This document shows, piece by piece, positions 28,311-43,300 of a stretch of DNA of 64,000 nucleotides (within the stretch, counting starts at the first letter, position 1; each line of letters starts with the position of its first letter). This DNA comes from Micropterus salmoides (Eukaryota > Chordata > Actinopteri > Centrarchiformes > Centrarchidae). The stretch is from assembly GCF_014851395.1 (NCBI RefSeq), contig NW_024044681.1:21592992-21656991 (forward strand), written 5' to 3'. A model generated the notes under the pieces. That model was given only the letters and a program-made list of their open reading frames with translations, ran no database searches and was not told where the DNA came from. The translations under genes and the position numbers were made by a program.

Positions 28311-31300
28311 CGTGTGTGAGATGGCAACTGAGCATAATGACACTCCAGATGATGGTCCTCCGCCTGTTTAATGTTGTGTGTGATGAGAGATGAGCACTGT
28401 TCCCATTTTCCAGGAGGTTATTACAGTGATGGAGGAGGTTCACAGGGCAGCTCAGTCACTGCTGTCTCACACACACGCACACACATCATTTAACACAGTC
28501 ATCAATCTAATAATGGATACGATTTAATACTTGGAAATCTAGCTTAGAATATAGACTGTCTTCTGTATGGGTGGTGGGATATTTGTTGTTCATCATTTAC
28601 ACACAGGGCTATGAAAAGGTACACATAGGCTTAAACAATCTCAGCGCATACTTTATTCTTGGCATTACCTGTGTGTTTTTCCAGCTTGGTTTATGGATCA
28701 CGGTGTTTATGTGTATCTTATTTAAACACTCAGCACTAAACAGAAGGCTGAGGACTGTTCTACTTACTTAACTGCTGTGGCAACCCCCGTGAAGCATGCA
28801 AAAAGCACGTGACAAAAAACGCAGGCACCCTTAACACACATACACATTCCCTCCACATCACCCCTTCAGATGCCATTCTAAATATAGGCCTGCAGAGCAC
28901 TGTTGGTAAAATCTATTTGTATGGTGGGTACATATGCAAATACATGAGTTAGAATAGACACATGATGCAATATTAGCAAATAAATACGTGACAAAAATCC
29001 TGCTGCTTAGTTGTAGTAATTCTACTAACAATATCACTACTCACCTGAGACCTGGATATGAAATTATTATTACTAAAACTGAAGAGAATAGAGTGACTTT
29101 TTACGCCTGGTGACCATTTCCCTTCGGCAGGTTCCCAGCAGTGAGGAAGAAGTTCATTTCCGAGCTGAAGGAGCTGAGGCAGAAGGAGCAGAGCCCCTAC
29201 GTCATCCAGTCCACCATCAGCCTCATCATGGGACTCAAGTTCTTCCGCATCAAAATGTACCCGGTGGAAGACTTTGAAGCCTCATTCCAGTTCATGCAGG
29301 TAGACTGAGCTGAAATAAATTGTCACCTTACCAGTTATTTACATGCCAACAAATTGTAAAGAGGCTCTTTACAAGGTTTCAGGGAGTGTTCACAGGATAG
29401 ATGTGCTCATTCTCTGCATACATTCATGTCTGGAAGCAGTTTAGTGCTATTACAGAGCCATCCTATTGGCTTTTGAGAAGTTCCACTGAAGTAATTAGGT
29501 GCTTAGTGCCTTGTTTAGGGGCACTTTTAAAGGCAATTACAGTGGTGAGAATGTTTCTCATTTCCTCCCACCATGACAAAACAGGGATTTGAACCGATGA
29601 CCTTGCTACAGAATTATCATATACATATATTGTTTCTCTCACTGTCTCTGACTCTCTCTCTCTCTCTTTTTGTCTTTAGGAGTGTGCACAGTATTTCTTG
29701 GAAGTGAAGGATAAAGACATTAAACACTCATTAGCCGGACTCTTTGTGGAGATACTGGTACCTGTAGCTGCTGTAAGTGCATTTTGTCTTACTGCTCAGA
29801 GCACTTTTGCTTTTTTTGGATTCATTTTGAGCCAGAGTCAGATTGAAGTTATCGTTTCTCTTTTAAAATAAGATGTCTGTCTGTCTTTCAGCTGTATGTC
29901 TGCTGGACTAAATATATTGTGTTTGTATTTTGAAAATAATTCAAATCTTAAACTCATGAATATATAGTGTCTTGTCCGTCTCTGTGCATCAAGTAAAGCA
30001 GAAAAAGTACACTGGGGTTTGATAAAAACTATTTATAACCTCTGCGTTATTCGTCCTCCCCCTAGACTGTGAAGAATGAGGTGAACGTTCCCTGTCTACG
30101 AAATTTCGTAGAGAGTTTGTACGATACCACACTGGACCTATCCTCTAGGAAGAAACACTCTCTGGTAAGTTTCTCCCAATACTCTGTTTCATCACTGCTC
30201 GTCTCTCTTCATTTCCTCTCCATTAACAGCAATTGGTGATAGCACTTACTGTAACTCTCCAACATGTGGGCTTTTATCTCTCCATGGGAAGGAGACAGTA
30301 GTGCAGTCTGCAGTACACAGGCTAGTTTTGAAGCAGTGCCAGATGGGCAATATTTGCTCACAGCAGGGGAATGAGCAAATAAGATGCAGTGCATCTCCCT
30401 TATTAAGATACTGCTCTCACATGAACAAACACGCAATAAAACTACTTAGCTTAATTGTCAGGACTGGAATGAATATTATCTTTGGCACTGCCTAAAAGTT
30501 TAAGCCATCAATATTAAGGAAGTGGCAACCGCCTGTCACGCAGCATTGCAGAAATTTTACAAAATTCTTTCCTGGTAACAAGAAGGTGTCTCACTTTTGT
30601 GCTTTATGTCTTATTTTCATGTTTTTTTCTGTATTTTAGTGCTGTAATCTCTTCAAGATACATGCTCATTTCTAGAAAATGATTTAACAGGTTTATTAAT
30701 ATTGAAGTGTTGTTGTGATGACAGAAATGATTTGATAAGACAGAAATAGTTTGCAGTGCGTCACAGCAATGCTTGCCAAGCCAATGTTTCACTTTAGTTT
30801 TCTCCTAAATGTTGCCCCGCCTTTCTGTTACGATCCACAGCCATTTAATAAACAAATTAACTAAACAAAAAACATGGCATCAGGCTGATGTGTTGCATTA
30901 TTGCAGGTTTGTGTTTGTGATATGTGCATAGCTTCCTCGTGCTATGAGAGAGACTCGTGTCCTCAGGGCTCCAGACGTGTCACTCAGCCAGTATGCTCCC
31001 TTTGATAGATTCTCCAAATTACTCAAAGTAACCCATGCATTGAAGACCTGACACACCCTTCTGCACACATACTGGATCTGTTTTCACTTTTTCCTATGAA
31101 CAGCGCACAGACACACGAATAATAACCTGCAGTGTCAGAGCAGAATGTACCAACATGATAGGAATGACAGTAATGTGGTGCATTTCCATAATTGTTATTC
31201 TTTTACGTTCTGAGTGCCTGAGAGACATTGAATAGGCAGGTAGATAACAGATAACAAATACCCACTTTGATAAGGAGTGACAAGTAAATGATGCGATCCT

Positions 31301-34300
31301 CAAACCTAGCACTTCCATGACCATTCATGACAAGGGTGTACCTCGACTAACACCGGTTATTAGCGATGTTTAAGAATGATCTGCATGCAGACTTTCATGT
31401 CCTTTTTAGATGGCTGAACAGACTAGATGCCAAATACACATTCCTGTATGTGAACCTTATGTTGAAATAGTTCATATATCTTCTATAATACTTGTAGTGG
31501 TATTGTTCACGCTGTTTTTGCTTTAACTTTGTCCATGAAACTGAGGAAGAAATCCGTTCAGAGTTCACACGCAAGTCCATACATGAATTAAATAACTCAC
31601 CTGTTATTCTCATGGAACCTGCTCGCAAGATGAAGCACAGAGAAAGAAGTGTTTTGTTGAATTGAGGAAGAGGAGAGGAAGGCATAGATGATCAAAAGTT
31701 TTGAAACCTAGTAAATGGTTGGACTGTGAATGTTCAATGTGCTTCTTAGGACGTAATTCAGGATTGTTCGCGCCTAGTCATTTTGAAAGAGCAATGACCA
31801 ATGTTTGAAATTCAAACACTCTACAAATCTCTGAGGTTTCTCCAGTGTTGAAACGCCCTCGCCTGATCATGTAACTTTCTTTTCTGTTTATACTCTTCAG
31901 ACCTTTTTCCTCTTTGGCTTTGGTTTCTGGTCCATCTCTCCTTCACAATGCCAGCACGTTCAAATGTGCCGGCGATAGAACTCTCTCCGATTGCCCCCCT
32001 CCCACCATCAGTCCTGTGCATGAGCACTAACTGTTGCCGACTGGCTAGAACAATGTTGTGTGGCAAGGTCCACACCATTTTCTTTGTTTTGAGCACGCAC
32101 AAAACGGAGAGCTAGCAGACCGTGAGGAAATATTCCCCTAATTTAACAAAAAGTGTATTGGATTAGAATCTTAATCCCTTTCATCATCTTGAAATAAATT
32201 ATTCTCGGACATGTTCAAAGTAATAAGCTGAATAGTTTAAATAAATCTGATGAGGAAAATAATTTATATTACATTTAAATTCATTGAATGAACAATGCGA
32301 AGTGCCTGATGTAAATGTGTCCCTTCTTGTCTTCTCTCTCCACTCCAGGCCCTGTATCCTCTGGTGACCTGCCTGCTGTGCGTCAGTCAGAAGCAGTTCT
32401 TCCTCAGCCGCTGGCACATTTTCCTCAACAACTGCCTCTCAAACCTCAAGGTCAGCTTTCTATACCATGCAAATGCAAGCATTAACATGGTAGGGGTTAT
32501 TTTTATGGATCACAATCAGTGTTATACTCGCACACAAAAGCTACGCAGTGTGTGCAATAAATTTATGCCCACAGCGAACAGTTTTGACAAGGTGACAACT
32601 TCACACAACAAACAGCTGCACTAGCAATACCTCTTTCAAATCAACCATCAGTTTGTATTGCTTTGAGGGAAAGTTGTTAAGAACATAGTGTTTGATGGGT
32701 GCTCATTAAGACTTATGTACACATTTGATTCATGATCACACTGTAGATGCAGAGAAAGCAGTGTATGCAGTGCATGCAGTAAATTATTGCGTGTATGTAA
32801 GGTACACTATGCGAGGAATGTCTGTCAGGGTGCTACCACATTACACATACAGTTTGTCTTGATGGCTGAGAGGAAATCCAGTGAATTATTTTTGTTAGGT
32901 GGAGTTATGTAAGATGAAGCACATAATATTTATGTCTGTCTGTGGTTGAATGCAGAATAAAGATCCCAAGATGGCACGTGTGGCTCTAGAATCACTTTAC
33001 CGCCTGCTATGGGTCTACATGATCCGAATAAAGTGCGAGAGCAACACTGGAACTCAGAGGTAACATTTTGTGATACCTTTTATAATTACCATGAATAAAT
33101 GAGAAAGAAAGGAAGAAAGAAAGAAAGGACCCAGATGTCACTCGGTCTGTGGTGGTGTTTTTTGTATAGTTTGATAATTATACATGCTTCTTAAAATGTA
33201 TATGAATTTAACTTCTCAACACTTTCCTCTCCCCCTCTGCCTCCCCTCTCTTTTTTCCCTCCTTCTATCCCCAGTCGTCTGACATCCATCACCTCCACTT
33301 TGTTCCCCAAAGGGAGTCGTAGCGTTGTGCCCAGAGACATGCCCCTTAATATTTTCGTCAAGATCATCCAGTTTATTGCACAGGTGTGTATGACACTTGC
33401 ACACACTCTACAAATGCACACAAAGTCTTAGATGTAGGTTGTTAACTATTTGCGCATGAGAAATATAGTGGTATTTGTTGTGTTTTGTGTGGAGCACAAT
33501 TTGCCAACTCTCAAGTTTTAGTCTGTGTTTCTCTCCGCTGTTACTTAGAAAAACAAACACTGGTTAATCCAAAATTCTTAGTTGACAGAGTTGCAGAAAT
33601 GGGTCAAAAGCTAAAAACAAATATTATTTCAGTACCCACTGTTGCACTGATAATACAGGATTACTAAGAGGGTAGGACATCAGCTATTGTGTTCATTTCA
33701 CCAGAATCCATTATCAAAATTTAATAAATTTCATCTAATGGCTGCATGAGAGGCTGAGGAAACTCATGGCTCTTCAAGGGCCTGTAGATGCTATCACCAA
33801 ACAGTATATATGACGTTAAGTGTAAATAACTCATATAGATAAATAAGACTGTTATGTTCATACATTGTCTTTCCCTCACATCTCATTTGTCTTTTTTCAT
33901 GTGTTAATTCTCTATATACTCAGTTATATAATAAAAAACAATGTCCCATCTGTTCACCATTGGTGACACACAGTAGATGTATTAGCTGCCTCACACCACA
34001 TTAACTCTGAAATCATGTAACACCACCGGTGTGTTTGTTCTCTGTTCAGGAGAGACTGGATTTCGCCATGAAGGAGATCATATTTGACCTGCTGAGTGTT
34101 GGGAAACCTGCCAAAGCCTTTAGTCTCAACCCAGAGGTAAAGACAGTGCAAACACAGACATTCAATCATGTGCACACAATTGCACACAGATCAACAGTGT
34201 TTATCCGCCGGCCACGTTACAAGGATGAGCAATCCCAATTTTTATTTGTAGTCTTCAGTGAGCGAGGAAATTGAAGAACCGTAAGCTCCCTGTTGGAGTT

Positions 34301-37300
34301 TTGGAAGTAAATGCACCAGCAGAATGACCACTTCGAACCAACCACAGGAAACTACCGTTGTATGTGTCATTTAAAATAATAAAAAATAAAGACAAAGTAT
34401 TGCAACTGTCAAGAACAGAAGTTGGGGAGTTTGGTACACCTGTCAAACGATAACGCAGGTATCCTAACGTGAGCTCAGGGAGGACAGAAACCTCCTGTGG
34501 AGCAGAAAGGCTTGATCTTTATTTTCAGTGTGAATATAGAAAGTTGAAAAATTACAATAAAAATATGAAAGAGATACAAATACTTTCAATAAGCTCAATA
34601 TTAAGGCTAATTATTATAATATTTTTTATTTATTCTTGATGAAATGTCATCACCTTTTTATATAACACACATATTAATTACATCATTCGAGGTGATACAG
34701 TACATTTGGATTCTGTAAATATAAGCTGCTTTTATGAAAGACTTTATTATTCATTTGCATAGGCCAATTTGTTTTTGCATTTTTGCAATTGTGTCCGACT
34801 TACTTCTGTGGTCCACTTTGTATGACAAATGCAAGCAAGTTGTGGTGACTTGCTGTGATAAGCGACAGAGTTTCTTCCTCGAAATGCGTGCATTAATAAA
34901 TTATTTATTACACGTTGTCTTACGAAATGTTCATATGCATGACCCTCGAAAGTCTGCTGAAATGCACTCCAGACCAACACCAGCATGAACCTGACGGTGC
35001 TCCATGATGTAAGATATCCAGGTAGAAAATTTGGAGGGGTTTGTTTTATTTCATTTCCACCACATGGCTTTTGTTTACAATTTCTGGACCTTTTGAGTTT
35101 TGCCTTTGTAGGCAAACAAGAACAGTTGGAAAATTTAAACAATGTATCATCTTCTCAATGGCTCGATTCAGGAAGCGGACCATCAGGTGTGTACCTGCTC
35201 TAATCAGAATCAAAAATACTTTATTGATCCCCAAGGGGAAATTTTTTTGTCACAGTTGCATACTTATCATCAGGAATATAAATAATCATAGAAAGTAGGT
35301 AAAATGAAGAGTATATAAATATGAGAGTATAAATATAAAAAGGAGTGTGGGTATGTACAACATTTACACTATTAAAGAATTGTTATGGTGAACAGTACTA
35401 GTGAATAAATAGCAGCAGAATAGCAGCTGAGAATATTGCACATTAATTATTAAACAGATAATATTGCACAAAGCAAGTAATAATGTCCAGTATAATAACT
35501 AACTAATGCCACTTTTCCATTACCAGTATCAGCTCAACTCGGCTGCACTCTACTCGACTCGGTTTGGCCGTGCTCCGTTTTCCATTGCAGAGATAGTATC
35601 CCTCAATGTAGCTGGTCGTCATAGCGAAGCCACACACAACTGCTGCAACGTAATATTCAATACGACACACACCACAGCGATCCACACAGTTTTCTCTTTA
35701 TTTAAGTTAAAATGTTTCAACCTCACTCAAAATATAAAGACAGATAAGCGGTATGAAAACCTTACAGCAGTGTTTTCCTCTGCCATTGTTGCTGCAGCGG
35801 TCTGTGTGACGGTGGGAGCAGAGAGCTCTGTGAGCGGGCGGCTGGCCGGCCTCGGGCGCTACTCCCACAGGTTGGCGCAGGCTTCCCCTGCCACCACTTG
35901 CGGAGCTCCTCAACTCCAAAATCTTTCAAGCACATTTTTGTTCTGCCATCACTTCTTGTAAAACAGTCAATATTCGAAATCTACACATTTGATTTCTCAC
36001 CTCAAAACTTCTCAGAAGTGGATTTAGTGATGAAATTAAATACGAAAACTGTAAAATATAAAACTTTGTGTTGCTGGCCTCTGTCTGGTGCACGCAATGA
36101 TGATGCAGTGAATAGTGACGATTCTTTCTGACCAATCACCAGTCTGCCGTGTTTTCATGTCACATTTTAGTATCACCTTTGCTCGCTTGGAACCTCGACG
36201 GAGGAGATATGAAAAAAAGTACCTGGAAGCAGGTACAGGTACAACTTTTCCACAATGGAAAACCAAACAAAGGTGAGGCGAGGCAAGGAAAGCTGGTACC
36301 GTGCAGTGGAAAAGGGGCTTAAGGTCCCTTGTGTCAGCCACTTAGAGGGATGAGTTATAGAGTTTGATAGCCACAGGCAGGAATGACTTCCTGTGGTGCT
36401 CTGTGCATTTTGGGGGGATGATGCCGCGTTCGAGACCGGTCGGAACTGGGATATTTCCCAGTTGAAACTTCCGACTTCCGACCTCAATGCGTTCCAGGTG
36501 CATGACGCCGAAAGTGAACGAAAACCAGGGCTGACCATATGTACACACAGTTGCACCCTCAGCAGTGTTTTAGGTGTTAATTAAAAGGATGGCAGTTTAA
36601 CTGCAACAACTGACATAAATAGCCTATAGCCTACTTTACTAGTTCTGTGTACCCCTACATCAGTTGGTAACCCTCAAGTCAGTCAATGTTGTAGGTTATA
36701 CTTTAAAAATAACTTTTATGCAGAGAAGATGACTTTATGAGATTCTTTACTGTAGCCAGCTACCTAATAGGCCTAACATATTTTTACATCAATGTACATG
36801 CAGAACAGGTATTACTATATGACCGTATGTATTATTTAAATTTAAATACATGCAAATATAATTGTTGTTGCTTTTTAGTTTATGGTTTACCATTTACAAT
36901 GTGTGCATCCATGGGTGCTGACATTGTTTTGTGACGTAATTCAGCTGCTACTCATGAAGTCGGGGTAGATATTTTTTCTCTGAGTTCACAAGTAGGAAAT
37001 CCGACTTCAGGTGGCGTTCCAGGGTAGTTTTTCTAGTTGGAGGTCGGAAATTTCCCAATTCCGAGTTGCCTGGAATGCAGCATGAGACTTGCACTGAAAG
37101 TGCTCGTGTCATGGAGTGGGTGGGAGACATTGTCCAAGATGACATGTAGTTTGGACAGAATCCTCCTCTCTGACACCACCGACAGAAAGTCCAGCTCCAC
37201 CCACACAACGTCACTGGCCTTGTGGATCAGTTTGTTGAGTCTGTTAGTGTCTGCTACCGTCAACCTGCTGCCCCAGTATGCAACAGCTTACAGGATAGCA

Positions 37301-40300
37301 AACTCATAAAACATCCTCAGCATTGTGCGGCAGATGTTGAAGGACCTCAGCCTCTTCAGAAAATAGAGACCACACACAATATAACACATTTGAATCTCCC
37401 ACAGAACTGTCAGCGGTAATATACAGTAGTAAAGAATCTTTTTGTGTCTTCCTTAGCCCTTACGCCGAACCCGTGTTGAATTTTGCTTGTCAAAGTAAGC
37501 ACTGCCTGATGATGTGCATTCACTTTACCTGCCACAGATTTGCCATTGCCCTTGATAAACAGACTCTCTGGCATACAGTAAGGATGGTGTGCTTTTTCTG
37601 TGTTCCAGCGTATGAACATAGGTCTGCGGGCGTTCCTGGTGATAGCAGATGCTCTGCAACAGAAGGACGGAGAGCCTCCTATGCCTAACACGGGAGCCAC
37701 TTTGCCCTCTGGAAACTCTCTGAAGAAGAAGAAAACTTATCTCAGCAAGACGCTCACTGAAGAGGAAGCCAAACTAATAGGTCTGTTTGTGCCTTAGGCG
37801 TTCAAGCCAGTTTAATTTAAATGTAGTCCCTAAATCCATGTACTGACTTTTTGTGTTCTCCCCAGGCATGTCCTTGTACTACTCCCAGGTGCGAAAGTCT
37901 CTGGATAATATCCTGAGACACCTGGATAAGGAGGTGGGTCGCTGTATGATGCTCACCAGCGTCCAGATGCTCAACAAAGAACCAGAGGACATGATCACGT
38001 ATGTAGCTACAAAGTGAAGCAACTGAACAGTTGTTTAGGCCTTTTAGTGCTGACGGTTGTTCTGTTATTGATTCTATAATTAAAGCTCAATTTAAATTGG
38101 AATTCAAAATAGGCAACAAAAACACTGTATGCACCTGTTTGAAATCTTTAAATGTTTATAGTAGTTACATTGTTAAGCCTAACCCTAACCCTTTGCAAAC
38201 ATGACCAACCTCTATTTTGAGTTAAGAAAGGTACCAAGGTCTAACTTTCTTTGCCTTAAGCAAGCGTTGGCCTGCTTAACGTCCTTCTCCAACTTTGATC
38301 TTTCAGTGGTGAAAGGAAACCTAAAATCGACCTGTTCAGGACATGTGTGGCTGCCATTCCTCGTATCCTTCCTGATGCCATGTCCAAACCTGAGCTCATT
38401 GACCTGCTCTCACGGTGAGTTAGGGACAGGACAACTTCATGTTTCATTTCAGCTTCAACTTCATGTTTATTTCAGATTTATGCTGTTGAGTCATCACTGA
38501 TCATTTTTCATAATTATTAAGTCATTTGTGTTGAAGAGGTTTGTATTTCTGTCAGTGAGGTCGTACAACTTGATGAATTGATTTGGTTTCTATATTTCAG
38601 CAAGATTTTGTTCATTGAACATTCTTTATATGTATGTATCCCTCAGACTTACGGTGCACATGGACGATGAGCTTCGTCTTATTTCCCAGAACTCCTTGCA
38701 GAGCCTTTTACTCGATTTCTCTGACTGGAGGGAAGATGTCTTGTTTGGTTACACACATTTCCTTTTGCGCGAGGTATAACCGCACACTAAAGAAACCTGC
38801 CCTTACTTAAACAATGAAAGAACCTGCATTTACAGTGGATGTACTTCTGAGTTTAGGATTGTTTTAATGAGCACATAATTGATCAACACTAGAAAACAGA
38901 AGAAAATAGCAATACAGATTTAGAAGATTAGCTTGTTGTAATCTTAATTGGTCTTTTCACTGTTTGCGTTAATCATGATTAACTGCATAATTAATGTCAC
39001 GTCATGTCATAAAAACACATGCTATCAAAACACATTTTGTTACTGTTTTTAACACAAGCACAAATGTATTTAGAATCACACAGAATCCTACAATTGAGAA
39101 ATTGAGAAAGACATAGAAATATAAAAAAATCTACGACAAAGTAGGATGTTGCAACGGCATTTTAGTGCTCTTTTTTATGTAAAAGTTGTTTGAAACCATA
39201 CTACAAAAAATGTTTGCCCATAGTTATCTGTCTACATTGTTTAAGTTGATACTGCAAAGTAGGGATGCACCGACCAGACTTTTTCAGTAGCAAAGTGTTC
39301 AAGTCTACTGGCACACTGCTTTACACACATAATTGAATTGAATAGATTGGCTCCTATGTCACGTCAGTATCGGGCCGACGGACAATATCAGTATCGGATC
39401 GGTGCATCCCAACTGGAAAGTTTAACTGCTGTGCCACAGGAGGCACAGGAAAAACACTACTAGAGGGAGTCAACAGGCATTATTCTTTCAAAATTAAAAA
39501 CATATACTAACATATTGACAGTGGCAGCCCTTCTATAAACATCCCTTTAAAACTATTCCAGGTCCAAGACACCCATCAGGGTCTGCAAGATGCATCTGTG
39601 AAGCTCCTTCTCCAGCTGCTCACACAGTGGAGGTTAGCTCTGCAGCTCCAGGGGAAGACGCGAGGTGGAGTTGAGGTTTGTGCAGCTAAAATGACAGGGA
39701 TGAGCTGAAAGGGGATTGGGATGCTTCAAGTTTGTTTCACCACATCAAGTGTCAAGTGCCTCAACTACAGGTTCCACTACAGGTCATACAAGGTGACTTA
39801 CAGCAGATTTGTTACATTTTAATAACTTCTCTTTGTCTTTCCTCTCCATCAGTCCAGTCCCAGACTGCCAGAGCGAAGCCCTCACTGCTCAGTGCTCCAC
39901 GCGGTTGAGGGCCTGGCTCTGCTGCTCCTCTGCTCGTGTCAGATCAGCACGAGGAAGCTGGCTGTCGGTGTGTTAAGAGAAATACGCTGCCTCTTCACAG
40001 CTCTGGGACATGCTGAGGTACAACACAGGAAACTCACATTTTCACCAAACAAACGTAGGGGAGAACATACAACAAACATTCAACTGCTTGTCTCGCATTT
40101 TAAACGTCTGTATAGATTTTTAGTGACTGTCAAGTTAGATGAAGGTACAGTAAATAGACAAATATTACCAACATGTATCAGGCAGCTGGTGGCAAATGTC
40201 TAGTAAAGAGCGAGAAAGGACATTGAAATAGAAGGAGAATGGAAGGAGAGCCATCTGACCGTGGCTGTGATTAGAAATGCAGCCCGTGAATTCTCACATT

Positions 40301-43300
40301 ATATGACGCTATTATAAAAATAGTTGATTCTATTAACGTCTTCGCCTCCAGGATGACGACAAACCCATGATAGAGGTCATGGACCAGCTGAGCCCAGCTG
40401 TAATGGACAGCTTTGTTCATGTGGCTGTCTCTGACTCGGTAAGGGTAATTGTGTTAAGAGTGCACATTAGTACATTGGATAAATTATTTATATGTTCTTT
40501 TTGCTGCTGTGTATCATTCTTAAATTCCCCTCCCTCAGTCCACTTTGCCTCTCAGCCACCACGTTGACCTCCAGTGGCTGGTGGAGTGGACAGCTCGGTT
40601 GGTGAGCAGTTCCTATGACGTAAAGAGCCCCAGCCATGTCTGGATCTTTGCCCAGTGTGTTAAGGACCCGTGGGTTCTTTGCCTGCACATCTTCCTGCGA
40701 CAGGAGCACCTGCCCAAACACTGCCCCATCGCCCTGGGATACGCCTGGCCCTACGTTTTCACACGGCTACAGCTGCTACTGCCACTGGTTGACCCCAAGT
40801 ACAAGAACACATTAGAGCAAAGCATGATCACACATTTCATACAACAAATACTCCATGTCTTTGAAGGATTAAAACATCTGACCACATGCCTACTCTCCTT
40901 TTGTCTTTCTGCAGCAGTCCAGTGAATGCTAAGAAGACCAGCACAGCAGGCTCCAGTGACAACTACATCTCTCTGTGGCGTAACTACTTGATCCTGTGTC
41001 TAGGTGTGGCTAAGCCGAGCATCATGTCCCCCGGTCACCTCAGAGCCTCCACCCCAGAGATCACTGCCACCACGCCCGATGGCAGCGTCACCTACGACAA
41101 CAAGGTGTGTGTTTGTGCTGATAAAAGATACCAGGGTTCTTAAGCAATCTGGACTGTCTGGAAATGACAGGAAAAAATTAGATTATTTAATTGACTTTTA
41201 CAAGTCCTGTATAGGGCTGCAACTAATCTATTAGTAGTTTGGTGGAGAAAATGGTGAAAAACGCCGATCACTGTTTCCTAAAGCCTGAAGTGACGTCCAT
41301 AAATCACTTGTTTTGTCCACAACCCAACAAGATTCAGTTTACTATCATGGAGGACAAAAGAGGACAGTAAATATTTACATTTGAGAAGCTGAAATTTAAA
41401 AAAATTACTCAAAACAATTTATCAATTATCAAAATAATTGCCAATTAATTTAATAGTTCACAACTAATCCATTATTTAACTACTTGTTGCAGCTCTTGTC
41501 ATGAAAAGCTTTGTAATTTCACAGATAGTTAGGAAAGGAGGCCCACAACTAACATTTATTTTTAGTATTGATTATTCTTCAATAGATTGAATCATGGTTT
41601 AGTCTCTAAAATGTCCATCGCAATTTGAAATCCTCACATTGGAGAAGCTGGAACCCGATATTAATGGGGATTTCTGCTTGAAAAAAGACTTAAAAGATTA
41701 ATTGATTATCAAAATAGTTGAATAATGTGAATAATTTTCCTTTGATCGGCTTAAATTTTTTTGATTGATCGCTTCAGCTCTAACGGTAAATATTGAATAC
41801 ATTGTTGCTCTGACTCAATGCACTGATGAATAAATAATCTTCAGTCGGAGAGCCTCTTTTACAGTCATATTGGCATCATGCATTAATCATCAATTCCTCT
41901 TCAAAATTTTGAAAGTCTGACATTTTAAAATGTTAAATAGGTGAAAACTCCTGCAGTCAATAATAGTGTTCATGTAAAAGTCTATATTGTTAGCAGATTT
42001 CTGTAAATGTGGATCCGATTTAGGTTGTTCATGTTGCCTGATCCACGTTGGTGTGTTTCTTTGTATCCCTCAGGTGATAGGCACTCCCTCAGTAGCATGG
42101 CTTTTAAAACAGCTCGTCCCGCTGATGAGAGCTGAGAGTTTGGAGATCACCGAGTCTCTGGTGCTGGGGTTTGGATGCACAAATGCTCTAGTCTTCAGGT
42201 ACTGGAACAGGAACATGTACACCGACAACATACACACACAGAGCTTGCGTCATTCACATCAGACTTGGATCAAGTGAAATAATTTGTTAAACACAAAAAC
42301 ACATTTCTGATTTAATGCTCAGATTACTGTTATTTGCTGTTCAAAACCTTAAAGGAGGCAATGACACTTTACAGATTTAGATTACAATAGAAAATGGATG
42401 ATGCACTAGATTTAGTGCTTATCTTTCACACAAGAAACTTTGTTTACACTCCTGTCTTCTGTCAGTTATTCCTATCTGTCTTTACATTCTCTTCATAACT
42501 GAGATGGGTTGCATGCCTCTGACACATTCAGAGGAGGGGGAAAAAACTGCGTCACGGATGGACAGAGATGTATCACATTTTTTCAAAGGACAGAGGTTCC
42601 ATTGTGAAAGGGAGGTATTTCATTTAAAAGGAGATCAACTATTTTTAACCTGAAATGTTTTCCAAAAGGGCGCTCATTGTTATTAAAGAGATTAACGTCT
42701 ACCCAGACAAATTTGTCTAACATCACTGTATTTGAGGATTAGTGGTTTTAGGGCATGTGACATTTGGGTTGCACAAGGTAGATACTTTACAAACACCATT
42801 CTGTTCCCTTGGATCCGACCTTTCTCCATCGACAAGGAAGGAACATTTTATCAGTCTCATTTACTAATAAAGCAGTCGATCGATCTTTTGCTCTCTCTGA
42901 TGCTCTGTGTAGGGAGCTAGTCGAAGAACTCCATCCGCTGATGAAGGAAGCACTGGAACGTAGGCCTGAGGTAACACACACACAAAAAAAACTGCACTGA
43001 AATAGGATTAACTTTATTGATCCCAGACAGAAAATTGTGAAAATATACTCTGGATCTTATTGCAGTTAATAAGAGTGTAGTAGTATATTTTTCATGTTGT
43101 ACATATGGTATGTTCATAGCATTTATTATTTATGAAAATTGAGTTTTTGCACTGCTAATGTAAAGTTAAAAACATGTTATCCCCTTATAAACAAAACAAC
43201 ATGTGTATATTTAACATACCTTTTTTTAAATTTCAACTGCAGAATTGACAACATAGTTTGATGACTTAAAGATTTGATCATGCTTCTTAGTACAGCTAAA

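Larger units (their letters stand above)
35212..37390 (-). mobile_element. Reverse-oriented LINE 3' remnant, split by two insertions
   Basis: Minus-strand fragments resemble the last part of fish non-LTR reverse-transcriptase proteins: NRLNKLIHKASDVVWVELDF and LSKLHVILDNVSHPLHD (about 37090-37260), then IIPPKCTEHHRKSFLPVAIK (about 36350-36420). The typical 3' tail (TTTATTGATCCCCAAGGGG on the + strand) is near 35220. The coding remnant is interrupted at about 36425-37079 and the tail at about 35505-36321 by other elements. It lies in FRY intron 14 and is dead. Confidence 0.8.

Noticed and set aside
35506..35961. 151-codon open frame in intron 14
   Set aside because: It lies wholly within an inverted-repeat element and has no protein-like pattern.
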